Positions 26,438 through 50,280 are shown, counted from the first letter of the stretch. The stretch is 64,000 nt of DNA from Myotis daubentonii (GCF_963259705.1 NC_081847.1:75521469-75585468); one strand, 5' to 3'. The notes: generated from the letters alone by a model not told the origin. Translations and numbers: made by a program.

Positions 26438-26570
26438 TTTTTTTTTTTTTTGAACCCAAAGCCTGTGTTCTCCTACTTTTTATTTTATTTTATTTTATTT
26501 ATTTATTTTTTTATTGCTTAAAGTATTACAAAGGGTATTACATATGTGTCCATTTTTTCCCCCCGCCCTA
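26438..26570 (-). mobile_element. Young L1-family 3' end with apparent 3' transduction
   Basis: A perfect 17-bp target duplication GGGTTGTTTGTTGTATT lies at 26421-26437 and 26571-26587. On the minus strand the insert reads GGACACATATGTAATACCC, as at the 3' end of the HAL1-like element (about 4667), then AATAAA repeats, then about 25 bases (GTAGGAGAACACAGGCTTTG onward) not of L1 origin, then a second poly(A). Two A-tails around foreign sequence is the signature of 3' transduction. Confidence 0.8.
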
Positions 26571-26612
26571 GGGTTGTTTGTTGTATTAAGAGGGGTTTTG
26601 TTGTTATTACTG

Positions 26613-27450
26613 TTTTGTCTTTTTAAAAGATGTTATTAAAGGTCTTTACAAAGCAAGAACCACACTATCCAGACCCAGCTGCTAAGAAGAATCTGTTGTG
26701 CAGCAGGAACGGGCTGGAGCATGGCAGGTAGCTCTGGCTTCCTAACCTTATGTCCTGAGATGGTGGATAGTATCTCATCTTTAGGGTCTATAATGTTCAT
26801 GTGGTTAGACAGGGACTTAGGGCCAATCTTATCACTTGGGTCCCAGGATAGCATGATCTTCACTTTGATGCCTAGCACACCTATCTAAGCACATATGGCA
26901 CATGGTGGTACTGATATAGCTAACAGGATCCCCACTGTAGATCATCAGACCATCCACAAACTTCATGGATCCAGCGCCCTGCCCTGTCTTTGGAGTTTCC
27001 CTGACACCAGGACCTTGTAGCCCTTGGCCCCACTCTCCATGATGAACTGCAGTACCCCTCAGCAGGCTCTCAACACAGCAACCCCTCCTGGAAGTTTGTA
27101 ATGCAGAGACTCTGTGCAATGGCACACAGACCTCTTATGGCTACCTTAACTTCATAAAACTCTACAACAAAGCCCTCAGGGAAACTAAACTTCTAAACTA
27201 CATGGGTCAATTCCTGGACTCACTGGTCTCACTGGTCCTTCTCACAAAGAACATTCTGCATCCCAGAGACCAAGGCAATAATTTATATGCTGGTTGATAT
27301 AAGTCAGATCTCAATTCCAGGGTAGCACCTTCAGCAAGCCTCTAAGTGAGAACTCATTCAGTTTAGCTCTGAAAATGCCATCAACAACAAACTTTCTCTT
27401 CTTGGAAATTTGCACGACTATATTGCTATCATGTACCCAAAAGCAAAGGC
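26613..27450 (-). pseudogene. RPS3: Processed pseudogene of ribosomal protein S3
   Basis: The minus strand encodes VQISKKRKFV near 27415, MKFVDGLMIYSGDPV near 26960 and [13 protein letters not shown] near 26850, in RPS3 order and without introns. RPS3 is a small-subunit ribosomal protein. The coding part spans 26696-27421 (726 bp; the parent is 732 bp). The start codon is ATA instead of ATG, the stop has become CAA (26696-26698) and frameshifts separate the segments. The retained 3' UTR has GACCTTTAATAAC. Flanking TATTACTG (26605-26612, 27451-27458) fits a short target duplication. Dead retrocopy. Confidence 0.93.
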
Positions 27451-27797
27451 TATTACTGAGTTTTGAGAGTTCTTTATTAATCTGGATATAAGTCCCTCAT
27501 TGGATATATTTTGTAAAGATTTTCTCCCAATCTGTGTTCTGTCATCTCATTCTCTTAAGAGTATTTTTTGAAGAACAGTAGTTCATAACTTTGGTGAAGT
27601 CAAATTTAATAGTTTGCTTTTCTATGGTGCAATATGTAAGAAATCTTTGTATAACCTAAATCTTCATTAAATAACAAATATTTTCTCCCTATCTAGCAGT
27701 TTTATAGTTCAGGTTTTCTATTTAGGGATACAATCCATTTTGAGTTAATTTCTGTACATAGTGCAAGGTATGAACCAGTTCTTTTTTTATATATGAA

Positions 27798-28234
27798 CTA
27801 GAGGCCCGGTGCACAGATTTGTGCACTGGTAGGGTCCCTCAGCCTAGCCCACTTCATAAAACTTCATCTGTTTTATGTCTATATACAGTTATATATCTAC
27901 AGGTCTATAATTATCCTAAATTATCCTAAATGGCCTGATCCCCTCTGACAATCCGGGACCCCTCGGGGGATGTCAGGGAGCCGGTTTCGGCCCGATCCCC
28001 GCAGGCCAGGCCGAGGAACCCCACCAGTACATGAATCTGTGCACCGGGCCTCTAGTATGCATGTAAGATCTTTGGTTAATCTCTTCCCACCCTCCACTCT
28101 CCCTCCTCCCCTCTGAGATTCATCAGTCTGTTCCATGTTTCTATGCCTGTGCGTTAAGCATCTGCCCCCTAGTGGTCACTGCACATCATAGCTACCGGAT
28201 GGTCAGCCGGTCACTTAGGCTTTTATATATATAG
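27798..28234 (-). mobile_element. Helitron (minus), interrupted by a nested Helitron
   Basis: The minus-strand 3' end CTAGAGGCCCGGTGCAC is at 27798 and the 5' end TCTATATATATAAAAGCC at about 28234. Its interior contains an L1-3'UTR-like piece (28056-28150). An opposite-strand Helitron sits inside at 27904-28055. Confidence 0.8.
27904..28055 (+). mobile_element. Nested Helitron fragment (plus)
   Basis: Starts TCTATAATTATCCTAAATTA (a diverged TC start) and ends GTGCACCGGGCCTCTAG at 28055. Its interior (GGGAGCCGGTTTCGGCCC) matches the 3' third of the Helitron at 49621-50087. Confidence 0.8.
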
Positions 28235-29101
28235 ACTGGTGGCCAGGTGCATGAAATTCATGCATGGAGGGGGCCCTCAGCCCAGCCTGCACCCTCTCCA
28301 ATCAGACATCCCTCTTGCAATCTGGGACTGCTGGCTCCTAATCACTCACCTGCCTGCCTGCCTTATCACCCCTAACTGCCTCTTCCTGATTACCCCTAAC
28401 CCCTCTGCCTGTCTGCCTGATCGCCCCTAACCTCTCTGTCTGCCTGCCTGATCGCCCCTAACTGCCTCTGCCTGCCGGCCTGATCTCGCCCCCAACTGCC
28501 TCAGCCTGCCTGATCGCCCCTAACTGCCCTCCCCGGCCAGCCTGATCTCACCCCCAACGGCCCTCCCCTGCCAGCCTGATCTCACCCCCAAATGCTCTCC
28601 CCTGCTGGCCTGATCACCCCTAACTGCCTCTGCCTGCCTGATCACCCCTAACTGCCCTCCCCTGCTGGCCAATTTGGTTCTGATTGGTTGGTTTCTATGA
28701 CAGTCAGCGTTAAAAACTCCGCCTCCTAGGCAGCCATTGGCTCCTCACAGTTCACCCAGATTTGGTTCTGACTGGTCGGTTTCTATGCCATATGCTCCGG
28801 GCCTATCTCTGGGCCTGATCAGAGGGGCAGGGCTGATCAGCAGCCACCGTGGAGGCCCAGAGAAAAACAGAGGCACAGCTGCTGGCGAAGCCCGGAGAGA
28901 AAGAGAGAGGCAACAACTGATCAACAGCTGTCAGACCCTGCCTCTCTCTCTGGAACTCTCTCCGGGCCTGATCCACAGCCCCCTCGGCAGTCAGTGCTGG
29001 GTCGCCACGGCAAATCAGCACTGACTGCAGGACTGACTTCCGGTGTTCGGTCAAGCCTTCAGCTGGTCATTACGGAACCTGGGTTTTTTAAAATTAGTAG
29101 A
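28235..29101 (-). mobile_element. Helitron (minus), older copy, 0.87 kb
   Basis: Degenerate minus-strand 3' end at about 28235 (GGCCAGGTGCATGAAATTCA) and a 5' start TCTACTAATTTTAAAAAACC at 29101. The interior has a C/T-rich minisatellite of CCTGATC-CCCCTAACTGCC units (about 28310-28680) and a duplicated GATTTGGTTCTGA / TGGTTGGTTTCTATG module (about 28670 and 28757). Confidence 0.75.
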
Positions 29102-29794
29102 TCTGATTGTTCCAGCACCATTTGTTGAAAAGACTCTCCTTTATCCTGCACCTTTATCAAAAATCAGATGTTCGTGTATATGTACTTCTATTTCTGGACT
29201 CCCTATAGTATTCCAATGATCAATTTGTCCAACCCTATTCCAATACCAGACTGTTTTGAATACTACAACTTTATAGTAAGTCTTGAAATCAGGTAGTGTT
29301 GCCCTTTATGATTTGTTACAGAGGTCTAGAGCAGCCCTCCACCTAGGGCTAATTATTCCTAACTACTGAGAGTATCTGAATGTCACAGAAAATAGTACCT
29401 TGCCCTCAAGGACAGTGTGGTCCTGCAAGTCTCATGAATGGCTAGTTTTACTTTCTACATCAGTAACTGCTCCTCACAACACTATGGCCATTACACCTAT
29501 CCCTAAAAATCTTTGAGGTAAGCTCTAAGAGTGGTAAGAACATCTTAAGTTTTCTAGCCCATTTTGTTTCTCAGGACTTAAGTAAGTCACAACCTTTGCC
29601 ACCTGTCCCCACAGCTATAAAAGGAGGGTTTGAACTTTATCATCTCAGACAGTATCTCTTTATGTGTGTATATCACCCTTTTATTCACAAAGTGTTTTAC
29701 ATACTTCCTCTCATTTCATTTGATCTTCACACCACCAGGAATTATTATACACAAGATAATCCTACCTGTTTTACACAAAAGAAAACACTTAGAT

Positions 29795-30385
29795 GATGAG
29801 TGAGGATGTGGAGAAACTGGAACCCCCTACATCTCTGTGGAAAACAGTTTAGCAGCTCCTCAAAAAGTTAAATACAGAATTACCATATAACCCAGCAATT
29901 CAACTACCATGTATATACCCAACAGAACTGAAAATTGGTATTCAAACAGATGAAAGTACATGCATGTTCATAGCACACTATTCATAATAGCTCAAATGTG
30001 CATCAACAAATGAATGGGTAGACAAACTGATATATATAAATACAATGGAATATTATTCAGCCATAAAGGAAATGAAATTCTAACATATTCTATAACATAA
30101 ATGAACCTCAAAAACATGTTAAGTAAAAGAAGCCAGGCACAAAAGATCACATATTGTGTGATTTAATTTATATGAAGTGTCCAGAATAGGTAAATCCATT
30201 GAGACTGGTGGTCATCAGGGATTGTGGGGAGGGGAGACCAGAAAGCAAATGCTTAACAGGTATGGATTTTATTTTTGGGGTGATGAAAATGTTTTGAGGT
30301 GGCTGTTAAACATTACAAATGTACTAACAGTCACTGAATTCTTCACTTTGAAATGGTTAATTTTGTAAATTTCACTTCAATCAAA
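29795..30385 (+). repeat. L1 3' end (old, forward)
   Basis: Contains ACCCAGCAATTCAACTACCA, CAATGGAATATTATTCAGCC and TTTGAAATGGTTAATTTTG, the 3' region of an L1M-type element. Truncated and degenerate. Confidence 0.85.
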
Positions 30386-30626
30386 AAGAAAATCCTTAGA
30401 GTACAAATGGCCACCCAACTCCAAGGTTCCACAAAATTGAATAATAGCTGTGAAAGTAAAAGTATAGCCAATTTCACCTATCTCTAATAATGGAAGATGG
30501 AAGAGTCACAGTCCCAAATGGCATATTTTAGAATAATCACTCTTTCTTTACCAAATTTATATTTATTAAAATTAAATGATCCTATACTATAATGGTACAA
30601 AATGCCATGCTGAAGATTTTAAAATA

Positions 30627-30906
30627 CAGTGGGGCCTTGACTTACGAGTGTCCCGACTAACGAGTTTTTCGAGGTACGAGCTGTATCTCGGCTGATTTTT
30701 TGCTTTGAGTTGCAAGCTAAAATTCGGGTTACGAGCCAGCTTCAGATGCCCCACCGCTAGTTGGCGCAGCGAACGTCACAGTGAACGCCACAACATCAGC
30801 CCAGCATCACGTGTCTCACTCATTCACTGTTGATTTGACATACGAGTAATTTGAGTTATAAGCTCCGTCACGGAACGAATTAAACTCGTAAGTCAAGGCC
30901 CCACTG
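30627..30906. mobile_element. Tigger/mariner-type MITE, copy 2 (280 bp)
   Basis: Ends CAGTGGGGCCTTGACTTACG and its inverse, flanked by TA (30625-30626, 30907-30908). Nearly identical to 17106-17372 but with an extra segment CGTCACAGTGAACG around 30775-30790. Confidence 0.92.
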
Positions 30907-31091
30907 TAGTATCAAAAATACTAAGTAAAAAAAAGTGAAGTTAATTTTGTAAAATCTCACTTGGAGGCTCACTCTTGCACACTTTGAATATAAACTATGT
31001 TTGAGTATAAACCAACACTGCGATATCCATACCAAGGTGTCAGGAAATACAGAAAATAGAGCCATGGTCCAAGGCTGCTGGGCTAACATTA

Positions 31092-35000
<3,909 letters not shown>

Positions 35001-35689
35001 TTAAAAAAAAAAAGCATTTTATTTAAATACCTGACAAGAATACTAAAATGGCTAAAATAACTCAATTAATAGCAGAAACATGATTTTTAATAGAGCATTC
35101 CTGAAATTTCCATAAAATTACCAATAAACCTGTTGACTAGTCAGAAAAGATACTCCATTAAAATGCCCTAATTCTGATCTGCCCCCAAAGTTTCAAAACC
35201 ACATTTTTCTAAAATAAATTTGAAGGTCAAACTTGCTTTATATAAAAATGACCATTACCAGATATTTTTTAATGAAAGACCAACCATTAATATCTCAATT
35301 TCAGGGCTTGCCTATGGCTACATAAGCTGAAAGCAAGGTGCCTTCAAAATATAATGTATTTATCATCAAGGAACTCATAGCCCTAGAAAGGCTAGGACAG
35401 AAACAAGATGGTGAGCCTAGCATACTGCTTTCTCATCCCAGTGGGAGAGTACTCTTGTCCACAAAGGATAAAGACAGAACAGATACAGCTTTGCCAATCT
35501 AAGGCAAGAATACCAATTGATTCTTCCTTGGAATGTATAAGGGAGCTCTTCAGAACAAGGGGAAAGCAAAACTAAACACTCTTATCAACCACAGAAATTA
35601 TCTGATTTTAAGTGATATGTTATTTGAATAACTTAAAACACTACAAGTTAAAGGCTCTTTCAGATTGAGATTTAACCTCTATTCCTTCA

Positions 35690-36060
35690 ACTCCTTTCCA
35701 AAAATGAAAGGATTTACTCTTCTCTACTTATCTCACCTTCACACTATATAACATACTATCCTTCCTGAGCACTAACTCCAACCACTACTACCATCATTTC
35801 TGTCTATTCAAATTATACCCTATAAAATCCAATTTAACTTCTACTTCCCCCTATGAAGTATTCCTTGATCTTTTGGTTTCTTCTCTCGCAATACTAAGGA
35901 CATGCTGATGTCCTTATGACATGCAATCAGTACTGCCTTCTACTATTATCTGACTACTTTGTGAGGGTATTCCAACCTCTGCAGTGAGACTTGCTGAAGG
36001 GCAAAAGCCACACTATTCACTTCTTTAGTATCCCACTCCCCACAGAGTACCTGTACCTAA
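35690..36060 (+). repeat. L2 LINE relic
   Basis: Diverged L2 3' sequence around CCTATGAAGTATTCCTTGAT and the TTGCTGAAGGGCAAAAGCC-like 3' block. Confidence 0.55.
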
Positions 36061-36339
36061 GACCATGCCATTGGCTTGTTTAGATGAATGCCAGAAAGCA
36101 CAGTAAGGAAGAGTTGCAGTGATCAAGTTGAGAGTAATGAGGGCTTAAAATATGCCAGTGGCCATAATGAAGAGGAGCCATTTAAGAGGCAATCAATATG
36201 ATTAGGAGACAGTAGGGAACAGTAAGGAAAAAGGGAGGAAGCACAGCTACTCTTCATGTTCCTCTTGGCAGAGTTCTGACACAGCTTCCAGAATTACACC
36301 CACCTCAAAATACTTTCATATGCAGGCAACGGGCAAGAG

Positions 36340-36440
36340 GAAGAGGCAGAAGGGGGAGGAAAGGAAACAGAAGAAAGGGGCGGGAAAGAGAAGAGGGGAG
36401 AGAGAGAGAGAGAAGGACAAGAGGGAAAGAGAAAAACAAA
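36340..36440. repeat. GA-rich low-complexity tract
   Basis: Purine-rich AGAAGG/GAGAGA sequence on the + strand for about 100 bases. In the RALGAPB transcript it is a pyrimidine tract upstream of w11's neighbour but is too far from an acceptor to be its polypyrimidine tract. Confidence 0.8.
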
Positions 36441-36585
36441 GAACACAGATGACACTAAGCAAAAATGACTTACCAAGACAACTGAATGCTCTTCTCACCT
36501 CATCTCACGCCTTTACATTTTTTCACATATAAAAGCAAACAAAGTCTGCTTCTGATTCAGAATAAGTAGAGCTATATTAGACTTA

Positions 36586-38051
<1,466 letters not shown>

Positions 38052-38559
38052 TCAGTTGTTTCCATAATTATTAATATTTTCTACAAACTCACCCGAAAGT
38101 CTTTTTGCACTCTTCACTACTTCTAACCTTTAAAGGTATTACTGAAGTTAGAACAATTCTGAATCAAAAACACTAAGACCCAAAATTATCTTTCCTAATG
38201 AAAAAAATATTCATGTTTATTATACCTTTTTGAATCCTTACAACTCAAATTTACAGGTGCCTACAAATAAAGCAACCAAAACAAAGCAAATGGCTGCAGT
38301 AATTATCAATAAGCTGGAGGAATTACTGTATTAAAAATGTGCCTTTTTCTCTGTGACCCATAATTTTGGAAAATACAAAGAAAGAAACCTCATTCAACCC
38401 TGCCTTCATCATGATGTTATATAAGACTCCGTATAGGAATATACCTAAAGTGTACCTTACATTGAGTATACCTGACTTTTAACCTGCTCCTCTAACCTGC
38501 AATCAACTAAGCATTCAATTTTCCATCGTTCAAGAGCAACTCTACTGGTATACTCTTCT

Positions 38560-39170
38560 ACTACTATAAGGCACTTTTCCTCTCTGCAAAACTCTTCCGA
38601 AACAGCTTCCCCACCTCCTGGTCATTGCTCAACACATTTCAATCCATCTTTTCTCCCTAGAACCAAACTAAAACTATATTAGCAAATAAACAAAGGCCAT
38701 TTCATTGCTAAAACCAGAAGACATGCCTAAGTCTTAATTGACTCTGCCTTTTTAAAGCACTCAAACCTCTGATTACTCCCTTCTTCTCTCCTTATTCTTC
38801 TGGCCTCTGTGGTTATTTCCTTTTAATAAATCCTCTTACTCCGCCTGCCTTCTAGTAATGGTGTTCCTCAGGCTGCCATCCTTAGATAATTTTCTAAGCT
38901 GTCTCTTCCACTAGCCTGGTTTTAAACACTACTTAAGCCACTGAATATAATCAACTCAGTCTCTACCCCATACCTCTCACCTGAGCTCCAGATCTATTAG
39001 CCAAAAGTATACTGGATACCTGAGGGCAAGACATGTCTATTGATGTACTCCAGTAATCCTTGTGCAGTATATGGCATAAATACTTGTTGATAAATACCCC
39101 AAAGACACTTCAAGATCAAAACTAAGCTCATCATTGGCCCCCTCACAAATATGCTTTTTTGGTTGGTCCT
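38560..39170 (+). repeat. L2/CR1-type reverse-transcriptase remnant
   Basis: The + strand around 38865 resembles an RT segment (GGTGTTCCTCAGGCTGCCAT, a degenerate GVPQxxxL motif), followed near 38985 by CTGAGCTCCAGATCTATTAG and near 39115 by CAAAACTAAGCTCATCATTG (the KTKLII-like block). Many indels; non-functional. Confidence 0.6.
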
Positions 39171-39689
39171 ATCCAGTCTTATGGACCAGACAGAAAGCCC
39201 ATGGTCATAACCTTCATCCTTCCTGCTGCTGCTACCATTTGTGGTATCTCCCCAACCAATATTCTCCCTCCTGAGAAATGTACTCCCTCCCACACAAGGG
39301 GTGCCAGCATTCCATGTGACCCACTCTTATAGCTATAGATGACTAAACCAGAGGTAGACACCTGATTAATCAGATTCTCTTTCTCAGGAATTTGAAATTA
39401 GGATTTAGAGATGCTAACTGGCCCTGCTGGTCACCTAGACAAAGGCCATGAAACTGAGAACTTAGAATACTGCAATATAAGAAACTGATCTGCAAAGAAC
39501 AATGAAGCAGTTCTTGAAGACCATGAAGACAGAAAATTCAGAAAGGAGGAAAACCCATTCTGTTCCTTGAACACTTTCTAGATGCTGGTTCCTGCCCGTC
39601 ATGAGGCCCTGCTGCATATCCTGACCTTCGAATGTATTAAATGGTACTAGTTTATCATAAATGATTTTCCTTTTGCTTAAGTCATATTG

Positions 39690-39738
39690 AGAGCCTATTA
39701 AGATACTCCTAAAACTAAGAGCCTATTAAGATACTCCT
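39690..39738 (+). repeat. Tandem duplication, 2 copies
   Basis: GAGCCTATTAAGATACTCCT occurs at 39690-39709 and 39719-39738, a recent local duplication with a 29-base period. Confidence 0.9.
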
Positions 39739-40704
39739 GATTAGTACCCTGAATGTACCATTCTGTTTCATATCTATATGCTTTGTTCCTTCTGATAGTA
39801 CATTTAAACCTCTCTCCTGAGAACCTAGCAGATACACAGACACCTGAATGCTCTTGTTGATATTAATATAACTTCAGCAGATGTGCGAATGATTAGTTGA
39901 GATGGGCAACAAAAATAGGCCATTTCAAGTTAATTTCATAAAAATGTAAAAGGCCTAAAGTGTCATGGCTGGGACAAAGTGGAGAGATTAGAAAGAGTAT
40001 TAAGTAGCTGAAAGTCAGGAGTTGGTAGACCAACTAAAGATGTACCTGAAGAGAAGTGGAGACGAAAATGACTCCTAGTTTCTGGCATGAGCAACTAACT
40101 GAATGGATGGCAGAGGCATTCATGAAAATTGGTTGAAGTCATAAATCTGGATAAGATGACCCTACCCAACTTGCTTATACTACCCATCTTTTTGAAGACC
40201 CAGCACATTCATTCATTCCTCTGTAACTCTTTCCTGAACCCCCAGGGTAAGTGTATGGTGCTTCTTCCTCTGAATGGTGACAGCACTGTGTGCTTTTCTC
40301 CTACCAACTTCCTATTACTACTGGATCATTGTAACTTGTGTACATGGCTTTGCTCACTCGAGAAAATAAGCTCCTTAAAGGCAGGATCTACAGTTAACAT
40401 TTGTGAACTATCTACAGTGTCTAATACTGTGCTAAAAATTAATTAGTATAATCCAAATCTCTCCAAAATTATAAGTCAAATAAAATAGAATAAATAATAG
40501 TTCTAAAATTAAAAGGATCTTAAGGGTCTTTACCAAATCTAATATGGCAAGTAAAATGGAAGAATTCAAGCAAAAATTTTGATTACTTACTGACATTTTC
40601 AGGTATTTCAAACCAACATTTACTGATCAATTCAGCCTACCAAGGCATGTTACAATATAGTTTCACTACCCAAACTACATAAATGGAAAAATAAAAAAAT
40701 TCTA

Positions 40705-44889
<4,185 letters not shown>

Positions 44890-45414
44890 TTATTCTTCAT
44901 AGTTCAAAATATGTGGTCAGAAAATCTTCCTCAAGCAACACCAGTGAATGTTTAGTACAGACTACAGCAGGGACTGCTAGTATCCTCCGAATACCCATTT
45001 GCCCTCTCTTCCTGAGTTATAGAACACAAATTTTAGCTCGGCCTGGCTCCACAGAATCAACAACTACATTTTCAAGCCTCCCTCACAGCTAGATGTGGCC
45101 ATGTTCTGACCACAGAAAAGTGGGTGATGTTGGGAATCTCCTTAAAAGGACCAATCAAGTGTAGGCTCTCCTTCCTTTGTAATTCCTGAAGAGGATAGTT
45201 GGAACTAACTCATTCAATTATCATGGCCCATGAGAGAGTGCAGAAGGGATAGAGAGCCAAGCCACAAGATGCACGTGCCTAACAACGGTAGAACTGCTAT
45301 AGTAGCCCTGTACTGCCTAGCCCTGGGTTTAAAACACGTGTAAGTAAACTATCTTGTTTCAAACACTGGTATTTTTAGTTGTTATATGATAGTCAAACTT
45401 AATTTGACCTAATA

Positions 45415-45536
45415 CAGGGATGGGCAAATGTAGGTTTACAGTTGTGAGTACACAAAACACAGAATGTATTCTTGTACTATTTATTAACTATTGTATTATT
45501 TATATTACAACTATAAACCTACTTTTGCCCACCCTG
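45415..45536. mobile_element. Mariner-type MITE, second copy (122 bp)
   Basis: Left end CAGGGATGGGCAAATGTAGG; right end read inward CAGGGTGGGCAAAAGTAGGT. Flanked by TA on both sides (45413-45414, 45537-45538). Similar in length and sequence to 10737-10854. No coding capacity. Confidence 0.88.
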
Positions 45537-45966
45537 TATATTATGTATGTATTATAGTAACACGTACACATAACAAATGCTTTAGAAAGTGATATATTAA
45601 AATATCATTGACTTTCAACAGGTAAAAACAATTCTGACTTTTCATAGTCCTAAAATGTGAAAAGCAGTTCAAAATAGTTCATAAAAGGTCTAACTTGCCT
45701 CCTATAATACATTTGAATCTGTATTTTCTTGAATTACTAGTAAGGATGAACAGTTTTCTTTTGCAAATCTTTTATTCATATCCTTTGTCTATTTATTTAC
45801 CAGTTCTTATTCTTTTTCTTAGCACTGTCTGGTCTATTCATATAAAGACAACAAAAACCCTCTATTATATTTGTTCCAAATAAATTTTCCTAGTTTGTTA
45901 TTTATAATCAAATCCATTCATCCTTTTCTTGGGCTTTCATAATAGTACCTAAAACTAGACTCTAAA

Positions 45967-46010
45967 ATACATACATACATACATACATACATACATAAAT
46001 AAATAAATAA
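45967..46010. repeat. (ATAC)n/(ATAA)n microsatellite
   Basis: About seven ATAC units followed by about four AAAT units, close to the donor of w5 in genomic terms (about 40 bases into the intron). Confidence 0.9.
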
Positions 46011-46031
46011 AACTAGCTCTTCAAACATCTA

Positions 46032-48664
<2,633 letters not shown>

Positions 48665-48793
48665 CTAGAATGAATAATACGTTTAAGCATTAAAATACAA
48701 GAGAAAATAGATGAAACATGTATTTATATCTCACTGAAGTAAGATAAATAAAACCCTTGTTTATAAAACAAATTAGAAGCAAATTTCTAGTTT

Positions 48794-49054
48794 TGTTTTT
48801 TTGTTTTTTAAATCTTCACCCGAGGATATTTTTTCCAATTGATTTTTAGAGAGAGTGGAAGAAGTGAGGAGGAGGGGGGGAGAAAAACAGAGAAACATCC
48901 ATGTGAGAGAGATACATCAATTGGCTGCCTCCCGCACATCAGGGGCCAGGGATCAAACCTGCAACAGAGGTACCTGCCCTTGACCGGGAAATGAACCCGC
49001 AACCCTTCAGTGTGCAGGCTGACGCTCTAACCACTGAGTCAAACCAGCCAGGGC
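48794..49054 (-). mobile_element. Ves SINE (CCTCGGGTGAAGATT-tail subfamily)
   Basis: Perfect 14-bp target duplication CAAATTTCTAGTTT (48780-48793, 49055-49068). The minus strand gives GGCTGGTTTGACTCAGTGGT, GGTTCATTTCCCGG and the tail ATATCCTCGGGTGAAGATTT. Confidence 0.93.
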
Positions 49055-49272
49055 CAAATTTCTAGTTTATAAAAGGATTTTAAAACATTTATTCATTTGT
49101 TTATTATTTGTTTATTATTTATAATAGCTATATTTATATTTTACTATATTTTATAAATTATAACTTATATAACTACGTATCATTTAAATTTATAACATTA
49201 TAAGTTGTATAAACTAAATATTACACATAAATTTTATATTTTATCTTATAAATGATAGCTTTATATTATATA

Positions 49273-49470
49273 CTAGAGGCCTGGTGCACAAATTCGTGCA
49301 TGGGTGGGGTCCACCCAGCCCGCCCCAATTGGGGCTGACTGGGGCCAGCTGGCTGGAGGGAGGGGTCACAGGAGGTTGGCCAGCCAGCCCCACCCCTATT
49401 GGGCGGGTTGGCCGGCCGCAGTGCGTGTCATAGCGACCAGTCGCTCCGGTCATTCAGCTTATATAGAGAG
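49273..49470 (-). mobile_element. Helitron (minus), about 200 bp
   Basis: Minus-strand 3' end CTAGAGGCCTGGTGCAC at 49273; the 5' end TCTCTCTATATAAGCTGAAT is near 49470, merging into a GATATA repeat so the exact edge is uncertain. Confidence 0.85.
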
Positions 49471-49620
49471 AGATATTGATATAGATATAGATATAGATTT
49501 ACAATTACATAACGCTGTAGTATTTAACATAAATTTAAAGTTATATATTACTAACTTATACAATTATAAATTATTTTCAACTTTTTGTTTATAAATAATT
49601 GCAAATGACATAAATAATAA

Positions 49621-50087
49621 TCCTATATAATAAAAGCCTAATATGCTAAGTGTCCGGTCGGCTGTTCAACCAATCAAAGCGTAATAAGCTAATGATATGC
49701 TAAAGCCACTCAACCGCTCGCTATGACATGCATTGACCACCAGGGTCCAGACAGTCGACTGGTTGACCAGTCGCCATGACATGCACTGACCACCAGGGGG
49801 CAGACACTCCGACTGGTAGGTTAGCTTGCTGCTGGGGTCCGGCCGATCGGACAGAGCGAGACAGGCCAGACAGGCCCTGAAGCCCTACGGTGATCCCTCC
49901 CCAGCTGGCCAACCTCCCGAATCCCTCCCCGGCCCCAAGCATGCACTGGTGGGGGTCCCTCGGCCTGGCCTGCACCCTCTCACAATCCAGGACCCCTTGG
50001 GGATGTTGGAGAGCCGGTTTCAGCCCAATCCTGCAGGCCAGGTGAAGGGACCCCACTGGTGTACGAATTTGTGCACCGGGCCTCTAG
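49621..50087 (+). mobile_element. Helitron (plus), 467 bp
   Basis: Starts TCCTATATAATAAAAGCCTA; ends GTGCACCGGGCCTCTAG with hairpin GTGTACGAATTTGTGCAC. Contains a duplicated ATGACATGCA-TTGACCACCAGG segment (about 49724-49800). Confidence 0.95.
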
Positions 50088-50114
50088 TTTAATGATAATC
50101 ACATAATGGAATTA

Positions 50115-50280
50115 TCTATAATAATAAAAGCTTAATATCCTAATTAGATGGGACAGCTGAACGACCTTCTGGACGACCTTCCAGACAACCTTCCAGATGA
50201 AACTGGGGCTGCAAGGGCTGAGGCAAGCTGTGGCTGCGAGGGCCAAGCCCTTTGCATGAATTTCGTGCACCGGGCCTCAG
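50115..50280 (+). mobile_element. Helitron (plus), 166 bp, degenerate 3' end
   Basis: Starts TCTATAATAATAAAAGCTTA; ends CGTGCACCGGGCCTCAG, with the canonical CTCTAG changed to CTCAG. Short tandem GACCTTC repeats near 50161-50190. Same family as 25339-25526. Confidence 0.9.

Larger units (their letters stand above)
24890..29335 (-). mobile_element. Old L1 3' region, multiply interrupted
   Basis: The + strand shows reversed L1M-type 3' sequence, for example AACTATCACCACAATCAAGA, then CTATGAACATTCATGTACAA, AACTTTTTAAGGAACTGCCA and CAGCACCATTTGTTGAAAAG. The pieces stay collinear if the later insertions at 25339-26037, 26438-26587, 26613-27458, 27798-28234 and about 28235-29101 are removed. Degenerate and non-coding. 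Confidence 0.8.

Noticed and set aside
26832..27125. Possible coding frame with ribosomal protein S3 similarity
   Set aside because: The start and stop codons are lost and frames are broken; it is a processed pseudogene.
36294..36532. Ser/Pro/Phe-rich and Lys/Glu-rich frames
   Set aside because: They are translations of a GA-rich low-complexity tract.
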